From NCBI RefSeq assembly GCF_041224545.1, contig NZ_JBGFGP010000125.1, forward strand, positions 1 to 64,000: DNA of 64,000 nt. Direction: 5' to 3'. The position numbers and the translations under genes are program-made. The stretch is from Sedimentitalea sp041224545. Lineage in GTDB: Bacteria; Pseudomonadota; Alphaproteobacteria; Rhodobacterales; Rhodobacteraceae. The notes under the pieces were generated by a model that did no database searches, was not told the origin of the DNA, and was given only the letters and a program-made list of their open reading frames with translations. This document shows positions 62,462 to 64,000 of the stretch, piece by piece (within the stretch, counting starts at the first letter, position 1; each line of letters opens with the position of its first letter).

Positions 62462-63508
62462 ATGATCAGTCGGAGAAATCTGCTGAACGTGGCGGGCGCG
62501 GCTGCCGTGGCTGCCATGTCGACCGGTATGACCGCGACATCGGCGGCGGCGCAAGAGGTCACGCTGAAGTTGCATCAGTTCCTGCCGGCGCAGGCCAACG
62601 TGCCCACGCTGATTCTGGATGTCTGGGCCGACAAGATCGAAGCCGATTCGGACGGACGCATCAAGATCGACCGCTACCCGTCGATGCAATTGGGCGGCCG
62701 ACCGCCCGAGCTGATGGACCAGGCGGTCGATGGGGTTGCCGACATCGTCTGGACCGTGGTCGGTTATACGCCCGGTCGCTTCCCCGGTACCGAGGTCTTT
62801 GAGCTGCCGTTCATGATGACCAATGCGCGGGCCGCGAGCCGCGCCTATTGGGAGATGTTCGAAAAGCACTGGAAAGACACCGATTTCAAGGACGTGCATA
62901 TTCTCGGCGCCTGGGTTCACGGCCCCGGAATGTTTCACACCAAGGAGCCGATCACCACGCCCGAAGACCTGCGCGGCATGAAAATCCGCGGCGGTTCGCG
63001 GTCGGTCAATTCGCTGCTGTCAGAACTGGGCGCCACCCCGGTCGGCATGCCCGTCCCGGCAATTCCCGAGGGTCTGTCCAAGGGGGTGATCGACGGCACC
63101 ACCATTCCCTGGGAAGTGACTCCGGCGCTCAAGGTGCCCGAACTGGTCAAGAACCATACCGAATTCACCGGTAATGCGCTCTATGTGCTGCCCTTCGTAC
63201 TCGCCATGAACAAGGACAAGTACGAGAGCCTTCCGGATGATCTGAAAAAGGTGATCGACGACAATTCCGGCCTGGAATTTTCCGTCTTTGCCGGCGGCAC
63301 CCAGGCCGACGCGGATGGTCCTGCCCGCCAGATCGCTGTCGATCTGGGCAACAATATCATCACCCTGGATGCCGAGCAGACCGCTGTCTGGAAAGAAGCC
63401 AGTCAACCGATCTATGATCAATGGGTCGCCGACATGGACAGCAAGGGAATCGACGGTCAGGCGCTGATCGACGAAGCCCGCTCGCTGATCGACCAGTACA
63501 CCGAATAA
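62462..63508 (+). CDS. TRAP transporter substrate-binding protein (DctP family)
   Basis: This is a 348-residue periplasmic protein with a signal peptide that resembles a Tat leader (SRRNLLNVAGAAAVAAM). The DctP fold shows VTLKLHQFLPAQANVPT at the start and TTPEDLRGMKIRGGSRSVN in the binding region; the Arg of KIRGG usually contacts a carboxylate. It captures an organic acid for uptake; the exact ligand is unknown. Its small permease gene follows after a hairpin. Confidence 0.92.
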   Translation: MISRRNLLNVAGAAAVAAMSTGMTATSAAAQEVTLKLHQFLPAQANVPTLILDVWADKIEADSDGRIKIDRYPSMQLGGRPPELMDQAVDGVADIVWTVVGYTPGRFPGTEVFELPFMMTNARAASRAYWEMFEKHWKDTDFKDVHILGAWVHGPGMFHTKEPITTPEDLRGMKIRGGSRSVNSLLSELGATPVGMPVPAIPEGLSKGVIDGTTIPWEVTPALKVPELVKNHTEFTGNALYVLPFVLAMNKDKYESLPDDLKKVIDDNSGLEFSVFAGGTQADADGPARQIAVDLGNNIITLDAEQTAVWKEASQPIYDQWVADMDSKGIDGQALIDEARSLIDQYTE

Positions 63509-63526
63509 ACCGTCAAAAAGTGGACA

Positions 63527-63559
63527 CGGGGGCGCTGCGCGAAACGTGCCGCGCCCCCG
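63527..63559 (+). promoter_or_regulatory. Intercistronic hairpin between TRAP binding protein and small permease genes
   Basis: CGGGGGCGC (63527-63535) and GCGCCCCCG (63551-63559) form a perfect 9-bp GC-rich stem with a 15-base loop. No T-run follows. Such hairpins often protect or partly terminate binding-protein transcripts so that it is made in excess of the membrane subunits. Confidence 0.5.
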
Positions 63560-63588
63560 GACTGCGCCACGACGGACAGGGTAGAATT

Positions 63589-64000
63589 ATGCACAAGTTC
63601 ATGATGGGCCTGGCCCGTTTCATGGCGGTTCTGGGCGGTATCGCCCTGAGCTTCCTTATCCTGCTGACCTGTTTGTCGATCGCCGGGCGGTTGCTGAATG
63701 GCCTGTTTCACAGCGACGTCATGCAGAGCCTGTTGCCGAGCGTTTCGAACTGGATGATCAGGATCGGTGTCGGCCCGGTAAACGGCGATTTCGAACTGGT
63801 CGAGGCCGGTGTTGCCTTTGCCATTTTCGCATTCATCCCGCTGTGCCAGATCACCGCAGGGCACGCATCGGTCGACATCTTCACCAACAAGCTGTCCGCC
63901 GGGATGAACCGATTTCTGCGCATGGTGACAGAAACGGTATTTGCCGCCGTGCTGATCCTGATCGCGGTCAAGCTCTATGACGGCATGATCAGCAAGATGC
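63589..64000 (+). CDS. TRAP transporter small permease (DctQ family), 5' part
   Basis: The reading frame starts at ATG 63589 and is still open at the window end after 137 codons. Membrane helices are visible: LARFMAVLGGIALSFLILLT, then VAFAIFAFIPLCQITAGH and VTETVFAAVLILIAVKL. DctQ is a four-helix subunit that pairs with the large DctM permease, presumably just beyond the window. It follows the binding protein gene by 80 bp. Confidence 0.87.
   Translation, partial: MHKFMMGLARFMAVLGGIALSFLILLTCLSIAGRLLNGLFHSDVMQSLLPSVSNWMIRIGVGPVNGDFELVEAGVAFAIFAFIPLCQITAGHASVDIFTNKLSAGMNRFLRMVTETVFAAVLILIAVKLYDGMISKM

Noticed and set aside
1..64000. CRISPR arrays, tRNA/rRNA genes, prophage or insertion sequences
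   Set aside because: No regularly spaced repeats, cloverleaf-forming stretches, integrase or transposase frames were recognised.

Overview
The window is a high-GC stretch of a Rhodobacteraceae (Roseobacter-type) alphaproteobacterial chromosome. The assignment rests on gene content and order: a CtrA-type flagellar cluster with two fliL genes, an lptC-lptA-lptB-hpf-ptsN run, a fused formate dehydrogenase beta subunit, and a lanthanide-type XoxF methanol dehydrogenase cluster. No tRNA, rRNA, CRISPR array, prophage or intact insertion sequence was recognised. Most genes are tightly packed with ATGA or TGATG overlaps.

Region 1 (1-9766) is a C1/PQQ module. It holds the 3' end of glutathione-dependent formaldehyde dehydrogenase, then fghA, xoxF, a cytochrome cL (xoxG), xoxJ and a CXXXCW rhodanese-like protein. 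Converging on these is a three-gene operon (SRPBCC protein, beta-propeller, SoxYZ-like carrier). Diverging from that operon are an orphan ABC binding protein and a second beta-propeller. With the NAD-dependent formate dehydrogenase at 57.6-62.1 kb and its LysR regulator, most of a methanol to formaldehyde to formate to CO2 route is encoded here. The accessory proteins (sulfur-carrier-like, rhodanese-like, propellers) are the least understood part and the best candidate for an undescribed periplasmic system.

Region 2 (9.8-22.7 kb) is mostly housekeeping: mutT, argJ, a parvulin-type isomerase, secA, radC, dnaJ, dnaK and alkB. It ends with a polysaccharide-export permease, cysQ and kdsB.

Region 3 (22.7-30.5 kb) is a surface-glycan island. 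A 625-bp non-coding gap leads into galU and galE, two paralogous family-2 glycosyltransferases, a frameshifted GT14-like gene and a two-domain sulfotransferase-like protein.

Region 4 (30.5-37.2 kb) carries ptsN, hpf, lptB, lptA, lptC, kdsD and a short RNase D, all on the minus strand, then a plus-strand acyl-CoA dehydrogenase. rpoN, often found between lptB and hpf, is absent.

Region 5 (37.2-56.6 kb) is flagellar. It encodes export apparatus (fliI, fliQ, flhB, fliR, flhA, fliH, fliP), rod and basal body (flgB, flgC, fliE, flgF, flgG, flgA, flgH, fliF), switch (fliN) and motor (motA, a MotE-like protein, two fliL). It also holds an SLT-type transglycosylase and three poorly characterised proteins.

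Region 6 (56.6-64 kb) holds the LysR regulator and fused two-gene formate dehydrogenase, followed by a TRAP transporter binding protein and the start of its small permease, which runs off the end of the window.
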